Assembly: GCA_035762545.1 (NCBI GenBank)
Contig: DASTOM010000038.1
Location: 21,385-85,384, forward strand
DNA: 64,000 bases
DNA from: JANQRA01 sp035762545
GTDB lineage: Bacteria > Actinomycetota > Acidimicrobiia > Spongiisociales > ZC4RG35
Direction of reading: 5' to 3'
Shown here in pieces: positions 49,847 to 57,197 of this stretch. How positions within the stretch are numbered: position 1 is the stretch's first letter; every line of letters starts with the position of its first letter. The translations under genes were made by a program, and so were the position numbers. The notes below the pieces were generated by a model, which had not been told where the DNA came from, searched no databases, and saw nothing but the letters and a program-made list of their open reading frames with translations.

Positions 49847-50221
49847 TCAGTCGGATACCTGGGTATAGGTCCAGGAACCAAGCTTCCAGATGAACTCACA
49901 GTTGGCGGCATCGAGAATCCGAACTGCCTCACCAGCTTCATCTGGCTTGGCAGCGACGGAAACCACCGTCCGACCATCGTCCAGCTCGTCGTTGAGCTTT
50001 TCGATGATGCGGTACTGGTCGCCGAACGCGTTGAGGAGACGTTTCACCGTGGCTCCAACTCCCTGCGCTCCGTCCGGGTCGATATGGCGTTTGCCCGACT
50101 CTCCCTGGATCAACTCATACTCATAACCGGCGGCGGCCAGTTCGGCGGCTATCGAGTCGAGATCTGATGCTTTCGGGATGACGGCGACGACGGTGTCATC
50201 GAAATCGTGGATTTCTGCCAT
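49847..50221 (-). CDS. Small soluble protein of unknown function
   Basis: A 124-residue alpha/beta protein with the blocks VVAVIPKASDLDSIAAELAAAGYEYELI, VKRLLNAFGDQYRIIEKLNDELDDG and VVSVAAKPDEAGEAVRILDAANC. The beta-alpha-beta rhythm resembles a ferredoxin-like or general-stress (YflT-like) fold, but no motif settles it. The start at 50221 (MAEIHD) is used; an ATG at 50233 adds four residues and neither has a clear ribosome site. Confidence 0.6.
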   Translation of the reverse strand: MAEIHDFDDTVVAVIPKASDLDSIAAELAAAGYEYELIQGESGKRHIDPDGAQGVGATVKRLLNAFGDQYRIIEKLNDELDDGRTVVSVAAKPDEAGEAVRILDAANCEFIWKLGSWTYTQVSD

Positions 50222-50291
50222 GTCGCTTGGCATTACCCGAGACGGGTAGCCGACAAACAGACCGGGTAAGACCTGGCCGAAAGGAGTGCTC

Positions 50292-50456
50292 ATGCCAGTA
50301 CGACGCGGCAAGGACAGCAACGGCCCCTACTACCAGTGGGGAAAGTCGGGCAAGAAGTATCGCTACGAGTCAGGGAACAAAAGCTCCCGGGAATCGGCGA
50401 AGGGGAAAGCGACCAAGCAGGGCCAGGCGGCCCACGCCTCCGGCTACCGGGACTGA
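50292..50456 (+). CDS. Small basic protein (54 aa) of unknown function
   Basis: ATG at 50292 follows AAAGGAG by 5 nt, a very good ribosome site, and the frame ends with TGA at 50456. The protein is rich in Lys, Arg, Gly and Ser (GPYYQWGKSGKKYRY near residues 11-25) without hydrophobic stretches. It resembles small basic actinobacterial proteins of unknown role, perhaps nucleic-acid binding. The ribosome site is the main support. Confidence 0.55.
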   Translation: MPVRRGKDSNGPYYQWGKSGKKYRYESGNKSSRESAKGKATKQGQAAHASGYRD

Positions 50457-50479
50457 CCTCCGGCGTCCGGAGACGGCTT

Positions 50480-50806
50480 TCAGCTTGGAGTCCCGGACTC
50501 GTCGAACTCGACGACCTCGAACTCGAGCAAAGCGGAGTGCGTGGCGACGGGTCTCCCGTCGCCGGCGTCCGCTTGGGCATGGCCCTTGCGAAACTCCGTG
50601 CTCTCCACCCAACTGCGAAAAGAGTCATCGTCCGCCCAATGGGTGACGACGAAGTATCTGTCGTCGCCCGCAATCGGGCGTAATAGTTCAAAGCCCTCGA
50701 AGCCGGGCATGCCCTCGACGAGCTTGGCCCTCCCGGCGAACCGGCGCTCGAGCTCGCCGCCCTGATCTTCCGGCACCTCGATTGCGTTGATCTTTACCAC
50801 TGACAT
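50480..50806 (-). CDS. Antibiotic-biosynthesis-monooxygenase-fold protein (heme-degrading-like)
   Basis: A 108-residue protein of the ABM dimeric beta-barrel fold: VVKINAIEVPEDQGGELERRFAGR, VEGMPGFEGFELLRPIAGDDRYFVVTHWADDDSFRSWVEST (read in blocks). Closest in look to MhuD/IsdG-like heme-degrading or quinol monooxygenases, which need the Asn-Trp-His set; W at THWADD and SWVES are present but His assignment is uncertain. ATG at 50806 follows AAGGGGAAG. A 16-bp iron-box-like palindrome lies right upstream, so iron-dependent control is inferred. Confidence 0.82.
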   Translation of the reverse strand: MSVVKINAIEVPEDQGGELERRFAGRAKLVEGMPGFEGFELLRPIAGDDRYFVVTHWADDDSFRSWVESTEFRKGHAQADAGDGRPVATHSALLEFEVVEFDESGTPS

Positions 50807-50821
50807 GATGCTTCCCCTTTT

Positions 50822-50837
50822 ATTAGGTGAACCTAAT
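50822..50837. promoter_or_regulatory. Iron-box-like palindrome (DtxR/IdeR-type operator)
   Basis: ATTAGGT-GA-ACCTAAT, perfect 7-bp arms, beginning 16 nt upstream of the ABM-fold gene start at 50806. It holds the TTAGG/CCTAA ends of DtxR/IdeR boxes, although the spacing is shorter than the 19-bp consensus. Repression by an iron-dependent regulator is inferred. Confidence 0.5.
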
Positions 50838-51026
50838 TTCCACGATCGAAAAAGTGCAATTGCCACCGCCGATCCAACCACGGGCCCGGGCTGAACATGG
50901 CCGACCTTCTCGAATTGATGGGACGAGGGGGAGCAACTCCAGATCACGTCGATCGGGAGGTACGTCAGGAGATCGGGAGGCCACTGACCCATCTGTCGAT
51001 GACCGGGTACTGGCGGCGAAAGAGGG

Positions 51027-51099
51027 AGCCGCGTGCCGGAGTCGAACCGACGACCTGCTGATTACAAATCAGCTGCTCTACCAACTGAGCTAACGCGGC
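51027..51099 (-). tRNA. tRNA-Thr (anticodon TGT)
   Basis: On the minus strand a 73-nt cloverleaf: acceptor GCCGCGT/ACGCGGC, D-arm GCTCAGTTGGTAGAGC, anticodon stem GCTGA/TCAGC with loop TTTGTAA (anticodon TGT), T-arm GTCGG-TTCGACT-CCGGC. No CCA is encoded. It stands behind the rlmB gene, separated by two hairpins. Confidence 0.96.
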
Positions 51100-51118
51100 C
51101 TGATGCGAAGCATCAGGC
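51098..51118. repeat. Perfect 9-bp hairpin adjacent to tRNA-Thr
   Basis: Arms 51098-51106 and 51110-51118 are exact complements around a 3-nt loop. It abuts the 5' end of the minus-strand tRNA and may serve in RNA processing or as a terminator remnant; no T-run follows. Confidence 0.5.
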
Positions 51119-51123
51119 CGTTC

Positions 51124-51168
51124 GGAGAATTGGCTCCCGGCTGCTCCGCATCCGTCCGCCAATTCTCC
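51124..51168 (-). terminator. Hairpin behind rlmB
   Basis: An 11-bp inverted repeat (51124-51134 and 51158-51168) with a 23-nt loop immediately after the rlmB stop at 51171. The large loop and missing T-run make it a weak terminator or a processing signal between rlmB and the tRNA. Confidence 0.4.
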
Positions 51169-51170
51169 AG

Positions 51171-51896
51171 CTAACCCAACACTTCCGATCGCACTCTCAT
51201 TATCTCAAATGCGGCGAGGGCAGCGGAAACCGAGGCGTTGAGGCTCTCGGTGTCTCCCGACATCGGGATCGACGCCAGGACATCGCACCGCTTCTTGGTG
51301 AGTTCGGCCAATCCGGAGCCCTCCGCACCCACCACCACTGCGACCGGCTCGGTCAACACGCCCAGCCCGAACAAGGATTGTTCACCTTCCACGTCGAGGC
51401 CCACCACCCAAACGTCGGACGACCTGAGGCGGTTCAGAGCTTCCGGGATCGAGTTGACGATAGACACCGGCATCGTCTCCAGAGCACCCGCCGCAGCTTT
51501 GAAAGCCACCGCCGACAGTGGGGCCGCCCGACGTGCCGAAACCACCATCCCGCTCATCCCGGCCGCCCGAGCGCTCCTGGCCGCGGCCCCCACATTGTGC
51601 GGATCCTCGACATGGTCGAAGACCAACAAGGCGGCGGCAGGCCCGGCCAGCTCGTCGAGAGTCACCGGCTGGATGGGTGAACAGTGGGCCACCACACCTT
51701 GGGGGGCATCGGTCTCCGCCATCGACCGGACGTCGTCCACGACCTCGATCCGACCGGGATCGATAGCTGCGAGCACCACGCCCAATCGATCCTTGGCTCT
51801 CCGCTCGACGAAGAGCTTCTCGACACGACCGGCGGCGAGGGCCGCCGTCACGGCGTGGACGCCCTCGACCCTATTTCCGTATCCACCGAGTGCCAT
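51171..51896 (-). CDS. rlmB: 23S rRNA 2'-O-ribose methyltransferase RlmB (SpoU family)
   Basis: A 241-residue SPOUT methyltransferase. The N-terminal substrate-binding part (YGNRVEGVHAVTAALAAG) and the knotted catalytic domain with motifs 1-3 are present: LLVFDHVEDPHNVGAAARSA, VAVVVGAEGSGLAEL and IPMSGDTESLNASVSAALAAFE. It methylates a ribose in 23S rRNA using S-adenosylmethionine. ATG at 51896 has GAGG at a proper distance; an ATG at 51905 is possible. It overlaps the 3' end of cysS by 26 bp and is co-oriented, as in many actinobacteria. Confidence 0.93.
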   Translation of the reverse strand: MALGGYGNRVEGVHAVTAALAAGRVEKLFVERRAKDRLGVVLAAIDPGRIEVVDDVRSMAETDAPQGVVAHCSPIQPVTLDELAGPAAALLVFDHVEDPHNVGAAARSARAAGMSGMVVSARRAAPLSAVAFKAAAGALETMPVSIVNSIPEALNRLRSSDVWVVGLDVEGEQSLFGLGVLTEPVAVVVGAEGSGLAELTKKRCDVLASIPMSGDTESLNASVSAALAAFEIMRVRSEVLG

Positions 51897-53226
51897 CAGG
51901 CCCATCCTCGATCGTCACTCCTGCTGCGGCGAGTTGATCCCTTATCTCATCGGCGCGGTCGAAACGTCTCGCGGCCCGGGCTGTCTCGCGTTCGTCGAGC
52001 AGGGCCGTGATCTCGGCGTCCGACACCGAACCGGGCGCGACGGGCGCCCTCGACGCGTCGTCGAGACCCAACACCTCGACGATCTCCTCCACGGCCCCGG
52101 CCAGCGCCGAGGCGTCCTGCCCGTCGTCCAGAAGCCGGTTACCCTCCCGAACCAGATCGAACATCAGGGACACGGCCTGGGGGGTTCCGAAGTCGTCGTC
52201 CATGGCCTCCCTGAACCGTTCCAGCGCCCCAACATCAGGGGCCCCCGCCACGGTCCTCTCCCGGAAACGGTCGAGACGGTCCAGCGACTCCTCCGCATCG
52301 GCGAGCAGCTCCTCGGAATACTCGATGGGAGACCGATAGTGGGCCCGGGCGTAGAGCATGCGAAGCCCGCGGCCTCCATGACGCTCGAGAACCGAATGAA
52401 GGTCGACCAGCTTGCCCGTCGATTTCGACATCTTCTCCCCGTCGAGGTTGACCATCCCGTTGTGCAGCCAGTACCGGGCGAAGGGGTCCCCCGACGCGCC
52501 CTCGCTCTGGGCCACCTCGTTCTCGTGGTGGGGGAACACGAGATCGAGCCCACCGCCATGGATGTCGAAGCCATCGCCCAGATACTTCGTCGCCATGGCA
52601 GAGCACTCGATGTGCCAGCCGGGTCGGCCCGGTCCCCAGGGGGAGTCCCAGGTCGGCTCGCCGGGTTTTGCTGCCTTCCACAGAGCGAAATCGAGCGGAT
52701 CCTCTTTGCGATCGTCGACTTCGATCCGATACCCGGACCTCAACTCCTCGGGCCTACGTCCGGACAACTTTCCGTACCCCTCCAGCGCCCGGACGGAGAA
52801 GTAGACGTCACCATCACGCTCGTACGCCAGACCGCGGTCGATGAGCCGGGTGATGAGCGCGATCATTTCAGGGACGTGCTCGGTGGCCTTGGGCTCGACA
52901 TCGGGTGGCAGCACCCCCAACTGCCGGAAGGCGTCCGAGAAGCGCTCCCCCATCTTGGCTGCAAGGGACTCGACCGGCTCACCTGTCTCTTGCGCGGCGG
53001 CGATGATCTTGTCCTCGACATCGGTGATGTTGGACACGTAGGTGACCTCGAAACCCCGCCACGCCAGGTATCTCCGGATGACATCGAAACTCACCGCATA
53101 ACGGCCGTGACCCACATGCGGATCGCTCTGGACGGTGGGCCCACAGACGTAGATGCCCACCTTCCCCTCGTCTCTTGTGACGAAATCGACGGGGGCGCGT
53201 CCCATCGTGTTGTGGACCCGGATCAT
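51871..53226 (-). CDS. cysS: Cysteinyl-tRNA synthetase
   Basis: A 451-residue class I synthetase. YVCGPTVQSDPHVGHGR has the zinc Cys and HIGH-like HVGH; WHIECSAMATKYLG has the zinc-site Cys; HHENEVAQSEGA and the KMSKS loop (GEKMSKSTGKL) complete the active site. Length fits the usual 450-470 residues. It attaches cysteine to its tRNA. The gene ends inside rlmB and follows an ABC exporter pair on the same strand. Confidence 0.97.
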   Translation of the reverse strand: MIRVHNTMGRAPVDFVTRDEGKVGIYVCGPTVQSDPHVGHGRYAVSFDVIRRYLAWRGFEVTYVSNITDVEDKIIAAAQETGEPVESLAAKMGERFSDAFRQLGVLPPDVEPKATEHVPEMIALITRLIDRGLAYERDGDVYFSVRALEGYGKLSGRRPEELRSGYRIEVDDRKEDPLDFALWKAAKPGEPTWDSPWGPGRPGWHIECSAMATKYLGDGFDIHGGGLDLVFPHHENEVAQSEGASGDPFARYWLHNGMVNLDGEKMSKSTGKLVDLHSVLERHGGRGLRMLYARAHYRSPIEYSEELLADAEESLDRLDRFRERTVAGAPDVGALERFREAMDDDFGTPQAVSLMFDLVREGNRLLDDGQDASALAGAVEEIVEVLGLDDASRAPVAPGSVSDAEITALLDERETARAARRFDRADEIRDQLAAAGVTIEDGPDGTRWIRK

Positions 53227-53261
53227 GGGGCGATGTTAGGAAACGGCCCGGCGCTGGGCGC

Positions 53262-54116
53262 TCACCGGACCCACTGCCCGGCCTCGGCCCTGGCCGCCGA
53301 CACGGCGGACCCGGACTGACGCTGCGCCATGCGCCGCAGGGTGGGAGGCGCGATCACGCAGCCGGCGATCGCCCAAAGCGACAGCATGATCACCGTCTGG
53401 GCGGTGCGCCACGAACCCCCTATCTCGAATGAGGCGGCCTCGGGAGGTAAGAAGGCAGACCGCATACCCAGGCCGAGCCAGTAGATCGGAAATGCCTGGG
53501 CAACCCACTGGACCCATGTCCAGAGGCTCTGGATCGGGAAGAAGATCCCGGAGATCGCGACGAGACCCATCACGGGGAAGAACCCCCACGTGCCCATCTT
53601 CTGCACGTTGGGCACCGCAGACCCCAGGATTATCCCGATGGGAAGGGTGGCCAGGAGCCCGAGCAGGGTCACCCAGAGGACAGTCCACCAGCCCTCTGCC
53701 CCGTTCTGCATCAGACCGTCGAACAGGAAGAACGCCGGAACCAGGATCACCAGGAACGTGGGGATCAGGCTCATGGTGTGAAGCACGACTTGTCCCGCCA
53801 CATACCCGGTGAGCCCATGCGGCGCGGAGCGCGCCCTCAGGAGCGTTCCGTCCTCCTTCTCCATGGCCAGGGAGTAGCCCGGACCTATCACCAGCCCGAA
53901 TGCGATGAGGGCACCGAGTATCGAGGGCATCACCACGCTGGGAAGCAACAGGTCCGTGCCTTCGACCTCGGTGGTCCGGTTCAACCACAGGTACCCGAGG
54001 GTGACGAGAGCCATGAAAACGTAGAAACCCTGGTCCTGGGGGCTCTTGAGGCTCAGCGAGAACTCGTGCCACCCCCGGCGGATCCCGGTGCGGATGGCGT
54101 GCGTCCTCCGGTTCAC
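53262..54116 (-). CDS. ABC-2 type transporter permease
   Basis: A 284-residue membrane protein with about six helices of the ABC-2 pattern (FYVFMALVTLGYLWL; PSVVMPSILGALIAFGLVIGPGYSLAMEKEDGTLLR, which holds the conserved EKExGT/RLxxS-like motif; MSLIPTFLVILVPAFFLF; VMGLVAISGIFFPIQSL). It forms an exporter with the ATPase encoded next upstream (ATGA overlap). Substrate unknown; drug, lipid or polysaccharide export are typical. Confidence 0.87.
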   Translation of the reverse strand: MNRRTHAIRTGIRRGWHEFSLSLKSPQDQGFYVFMALVTLGYLWLNRTTEVEGTDLLLPSVVMPSILGALIAFGLVIGPGYSLAMEKEDGTLLRARSAPHGLTGYVAGQVVLHTMSLIPTFLVILVPAFFLFDGLMQNGAEGWWTVLWVTLLGLLATLPIGIILGSAVPNVQKMGTWGFFPVMGLVAISGIFFPIQSLWTWVQWVAQAFPIYWLGLGMRSAFLPPEAASFEIGGSWRTAQTVIMLSLWAIAGCVIAPPTLRRMAQRQSGSAVSAARAEAGQWVR

Positions 54117-55045
54117 GACACCTCGCCCTCGAAGACCTGGGCCGCCAGCTCCTGTTGTCCGGTCTCGAAGCGGTGGACCATCGCCATGTAGGTGTCCTCG
54201 AGGCTCACTCGCCTCACTTCGAGGTCGTGCACCTGGTCTCCATGACGCTCCAACAGGTCGCGGACGAATGCCGTTGCGGCGGACGTGGACTCCCCAAAGC
54301 GCCGGCCGTTCACACTCCAGCTGACGTGGGTCTCTCTCGACACCTCCCGGGCCAACTCATCGGCGGTTCCGTCGGCGACTATCCGACCACCCGCCAGGAT
54401 CAGGATGCGGTCCGCCAGCTTCTCGGCCTCGTCGAGGTCGTGAGTGGTCAAGAGGATGGTGGTGTCCTCGAGGTCGGATAGCTGGACGACGAGATCGTGG
54501 AAGTCGCGTCGGGCCTCCGGGTCGAAGCCGGCGGTCGGCTCGTCGAGGAAGAGCAACTCGGGTCTGCCGACGATGCCAACGGCGAGGTCGAGACGTCTCC
54601 GCTGACCTCCGGAAAGGAGCCTGATCCTCTGGTCGGCCTGATCATCGAGCCCGACCATGCCGAGGAGCTCGTCCGTGGGGTAGGGCCGCGAGCGATCGGC
54701 GGTGGCGTAGGTCTCGTAGTACCGGCCGAGATGGGTGAGCAGGTCGCGTGGCGTCCAACGGGCGTGGTCTCGCCATGACTGGAGGACGATGCCGATGCGT
54801 GCCTTCCAATCCTCCCCGGCCTGGGCCGGGTCGACGCCGAACACTGTGACGTCTCCGGCCGATCGTCCCCGAAATCCTTCGAGGATCTCGATCGTGGTGG
54901 TCTTACCAGCGCCGTTGGGCCCGAGGAGAGTGACGACTTCGCCTTGGTCGATGTGGAAGTCCACGCCGTCGAGGACGTCGTTGGTCCCGTATCTCATTCG
55001 GAGATCGTGGACCTCGATCACCGGTGCGACAGCGCTCTGGGTCAT
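54113..55045 (-). CDS. ABC exporter ATP-binding protein (DrrA-like)
   Basis: A 310-residue ATPase: GPNGAGKTTTIEIL (Walker A), RLLSGGQRRRLDLAVGIV (signature), LLFLDEPTAGFDPEARR (Walker B) and LLTTHDLDEAEKLADR (H-loop). The C-terminal 90 residues are the regulatory extension common in DrrA-type proteins. It pairs with the overlapping permease gene. It sits between ispF and cysS, an insertion into the usual housekeeping cluster. Confidence 0.93.
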   Translation of the reverse strand: MTQSAVAPVIEVHDLRMRYGTNDVLDGVDFHIDQGEVVTLLGPNGAGKTTTIEILEGFRGRSAGDVTVFGVDPAQAGEDWKARIGIVLQSWRDHARWTPRDLLTHLGRYYETYATADRSRPYPTDELLGMVGLDDQADQRIRLLSGGQRRRLDLAVGIVGRPELLFLDEPTAGFDPEARRDFHDLVVQLSDLEDTTILLTTHDLDEAEKLADRILILAGGRIVADGTADELAREVSRETHVSWSVNGRRFGESTSAATAFVRDLLERHGDQVHDLEVRRVSLEDTYMAMVHRFETGQQELAAQVFEGEVS

Positions 55046-55074
55046 GAGGGAGCCGGCATGGTAGGCGGCGCAGT

Positions 55075-55551
55075 TCAGCGGTGGACTGTCACCACTGCAA
55101 CCGCCGCCAGACCCTCACCTGAGCCGATGAATCCGAGACCATCGGTCGTCGTGGCCTTGACGGAGACCGACCCGCTCTCGGCGCCGAGAGCGTCGGTCAG
55201 GCTCGCCACCATTGCCTCACGATGCGGGGCGATCCGGATCTCCTCGACGACCACGGTCACATCGGCGTGAGCCACACGCCACCCGCCGGCCACAGCCATC
55301 GTCGCCGCCTGTCGGAGGAGGAACATCGAGTCGATATCGGACATGGCGGGATCATCCGACGGGAAGTGAGTGCCGATGTCACCCAGGACACAAGCGCCCA
55401 GCAGGGCGTCAGTGAGGGCATGGGCGACCACGTCCCCATCGGAGGTGGCGGTGACACCGTGGCTGTCGGACACCAAGACCCCTCCGAGCTTGAGCGGAGG
55501 TTCGCCGTCGAGACGGTGAGCGTCGAATCCCCAACCGACCCGTGAGGTCAC
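55075..55551 (-). CDS. ispF: 2-C-methyl-D-erythritol 2,4-cyclodiphosphate synthase
   Basis: A 158-residue trimeric enzyme of the MEP isoprenoid pathway. Zinc ligands lie in GFDAHRL (Asp, His) and SDGDVVAHALTDALLGA (His); LGDIGTHFPSDDP, SVSVKATTTDGLGFIGSGEGLA complete the active site (read in blocks). GTG at 55551 overlaps the carD stop (GTGA). No ispD is encoded beside it, although ispD often links carD and ispF. Confidence 0.95.
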   Translation of the reverse strand: MTSRVGWGFDAHRLDGEPPLKLGGVLVSDSHGVTATSDGDVVAHALTDALLGACVLGDIGTHFPSDDPAMSDIDSMFLLRQAATMAVAGGWRVAHADVTVVVEEIRIAPHREAMVASLTDALGAESGSVSVKATTTDGLGFIGSGEGLAAVAVVTVHR

Positions 55552-56057
55552 TCCTCTACCGGATCGACCTTGGGCAGGGCACGGTCGAGCTTGCGAATGG
55601 CCTCTTCCTCGTCGACCTCGAGGCTGAAAGCGAGCTCGGAGCTCAGTGTGAGACGGGCCTTCGACAGCATCCGTTTGAGTGCGGGGCTGATGCCCTTGGT
55701 CTGCTGGGCATAAGAGAGGTCGCGGACCACCTCGGCCACCTGGAAGATGTCCCCCGAGACCATCTTCTCGTTGAGCACCTTGTACCAGCGACTCCAATTG
55801 GAACCGGCCTCCTCGGGCTCGCCTTTGAGCGATTTGAGGACCTCGCGTGACTTGGTCTTCGAGATGACGGGTCGGATCAGGTCGTCCACCCTCTCGATCG
55901 GGACCATGACCGTGAGCTGCTCGGTGGCGATGTCGAGGATGTAGTAGTCCTTCCGTTGCCCGTCGAAGGTCTGACGGACTTTCTTCTCAATCGTGGCCGC
56001 CCCGTGCTGGGGGTGGACCACCTTGTCACCTACCGAGAACTTGGTCTGTTGAGCCAT
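55548..56057 (-). CDS. carD: CarD-family transcriptional regulator
   Basis: A 169-residue protein. The N-terminal RNA-polymerase-binding Tudor-like domain (SVGDKVVHPQHGAATIEKK; YYILDIATEQLTVMVPIERV) is followed by the basic DNA-binding helical domain (REVLKSLKGEP; WSRWYKVLNEKM; SPALKRMLSKARLTLSSEL). CarD stabilises the open promoter complex and is central in actinobacteria. Start at 56057 is unambiguous. Confidence 0.96.
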   Translation of the reverse strand: MAQQTKFSVGDKVVHPQHGAATIEKKVRQTFDGQRKDYYILDIATEQLTVMVPIERVDDLIRPVISKTKSREVLKSLKGEPEEAGSNWSRWYKVLNEKMVSGDIFQVAEVVRDLSYAQQTKGISPALKRMLSKARLTLSSELAFSLEVDEEEAIRKLDRALPKVDPVEE

Positions 56058-56088
56058 AGACGGTGCCGCAGTGTACAGCCAGGCGGGA

Positions 56089-57150
56089 TCAATCCAGCAC
56101 CGGCTCCCACTCGTGGGCTGCGGACTCGAGACGATGGAAGAAGCTCAACAGCTGCTTGGCACGGGTGTCACCGACACCCTCCACGTCGATCAGCTGCGCC
56201 TCGGAGGCCCGCAAAAGCCTGTTGACGGACCCGAAGTAGCGGACGATGTCCTCGCGGACACTGTCGGGCAGACGGCCCACCTGGGAGAGGAGTCGGTGAC
56301 CTCTGGCATCCGCCGGATCGTCCAGGTCAGTGAACCCCAGCTCCTTGCCAACCCGGGAGGGATCCTCGAGATCCGGGCCCGAGAGGTCACCGAGACGTTC
56401 CATGGCACGCTCCACCGCTCCCGAGCGGAGTGGCTTGATGTAGTCCTGAAGCACCAGCTCCTCGGTCAGCTTGACACCCGAGAGCAGGTCGTTGAGCTGA
56501 AGGGTCGCGATTCGGCCCTCGTCTCCGAGGGTTCGGGTTCGGTCCCTGATCACCGACCCGAGACGCCCGACCAGTTCGGCTCTTTGGACGACGGTCACCA
56601 CCGCCCGATAACTGGACAACCCGGTGACCTCGAGACGACTGAGACGGTTCTCCGCCTCATCGAGACGGATCCTGAGCCGCTCCAGACTCTGCAGCTCCTG
56701 GTTGACATGGGCCGCCACCTCGGTCGGGTTGGCCAGTTCGATCTTTTGGTCGCCGTAGAAGAGCGTCGCCACCCTCCGACCCTCGCTCACCGCAACAACG
56801 GGTGTCCCGGTCTCCCGGGCCAGCCGCTCGGCGGTCCGATGCCGGGCACCGGTCTCGTCGGTAGCGATCGAGCCGTCGGGAATGAAGTGGACGTTGGCGG
56901 CGAGGATCACCTCCCAGTTGTCGTCGAGGACGATCCCACCGTCCATCTTCGACAACTCGGCGAGACGGGCCGGCGTGAAGGAGGCGGCCCGGAGTTTGAA
57001 TCCTCCAGAACTGGCCGCTGTGACCCTCGGGTTCTGTCCCAGGACGAGGAGACCCCCTTTCCCCTGCTGGATTATCCGCTCGAGAGCGTGACGCATGGCA
57101 GTGCCCGGCGCAAGCCTTTCGAGGGTCTCATTGATCGATGGACCGCCCAC
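56089..57150 (-). CDS. disA: DNA integrity scanning diadenylate cyclase DisA
   Basis: A 353-residue protein. The DAC domain holds the catalytic motifs MDGGIVLD (Asp-Gly-Gly, usually Asp-Gly-Ala) and GARHRTAER (RHR). The linker is helical and the C-terminal helix-hairpin-helix (LIDVEGVGDTRAKQLLSFFHR) binds branched DNA. It makes c-di-AMP from ATP. It follows radA, as in Bacillus, where RadA restrains DisA. Confidence 0.95.
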   Translation of the reverse strand: MGGPSINETLERLAPGTAMRHALERIIQQGKGGLLVLGQNPRVTAASSGGFKLRAASFTPARLAELSKMDGGIVLDDNWEVILAANVHFIPDGSIATDETGARHRTAERLARETGTPVVAVSEGRRVATLFYGDQKIELANPTEVAAHVNQELQSLERLRIRLDEAENRLSRLEVTGLSSYRAVVTVVQRAELVGRLGSVIRDRTRTLGDEGRIATLQLNDLLSGVKLTEELVLQDYIKPLRSGAVERAMERLGDLSGPDLEDPSRVGKELGFTDLDDPADARGHRLLSQVGRLPDSVREDIVRYFGSVNRLLRASEAQLIDVEGVGDTRAKQLLSFFHRLESAAHEWEPVLD

Positions 57151-57197
57151 GAGATCAGGCTATCACCAAGGGCAAATGCCCGCCCGAGGAGCGCAGA

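Noticed and set aside
50827..51093. A plus-strand frame ending across the tRNA-Thr
   Set aside because: Its C-terminus is the well-known spurious translation of an antisense tRNA; no other support.
51238..53319. A 693-codon open frame antisense to rlmB and cysS
   Set aside because: Both sense genes are certain; the antisense translation is compositionally random.
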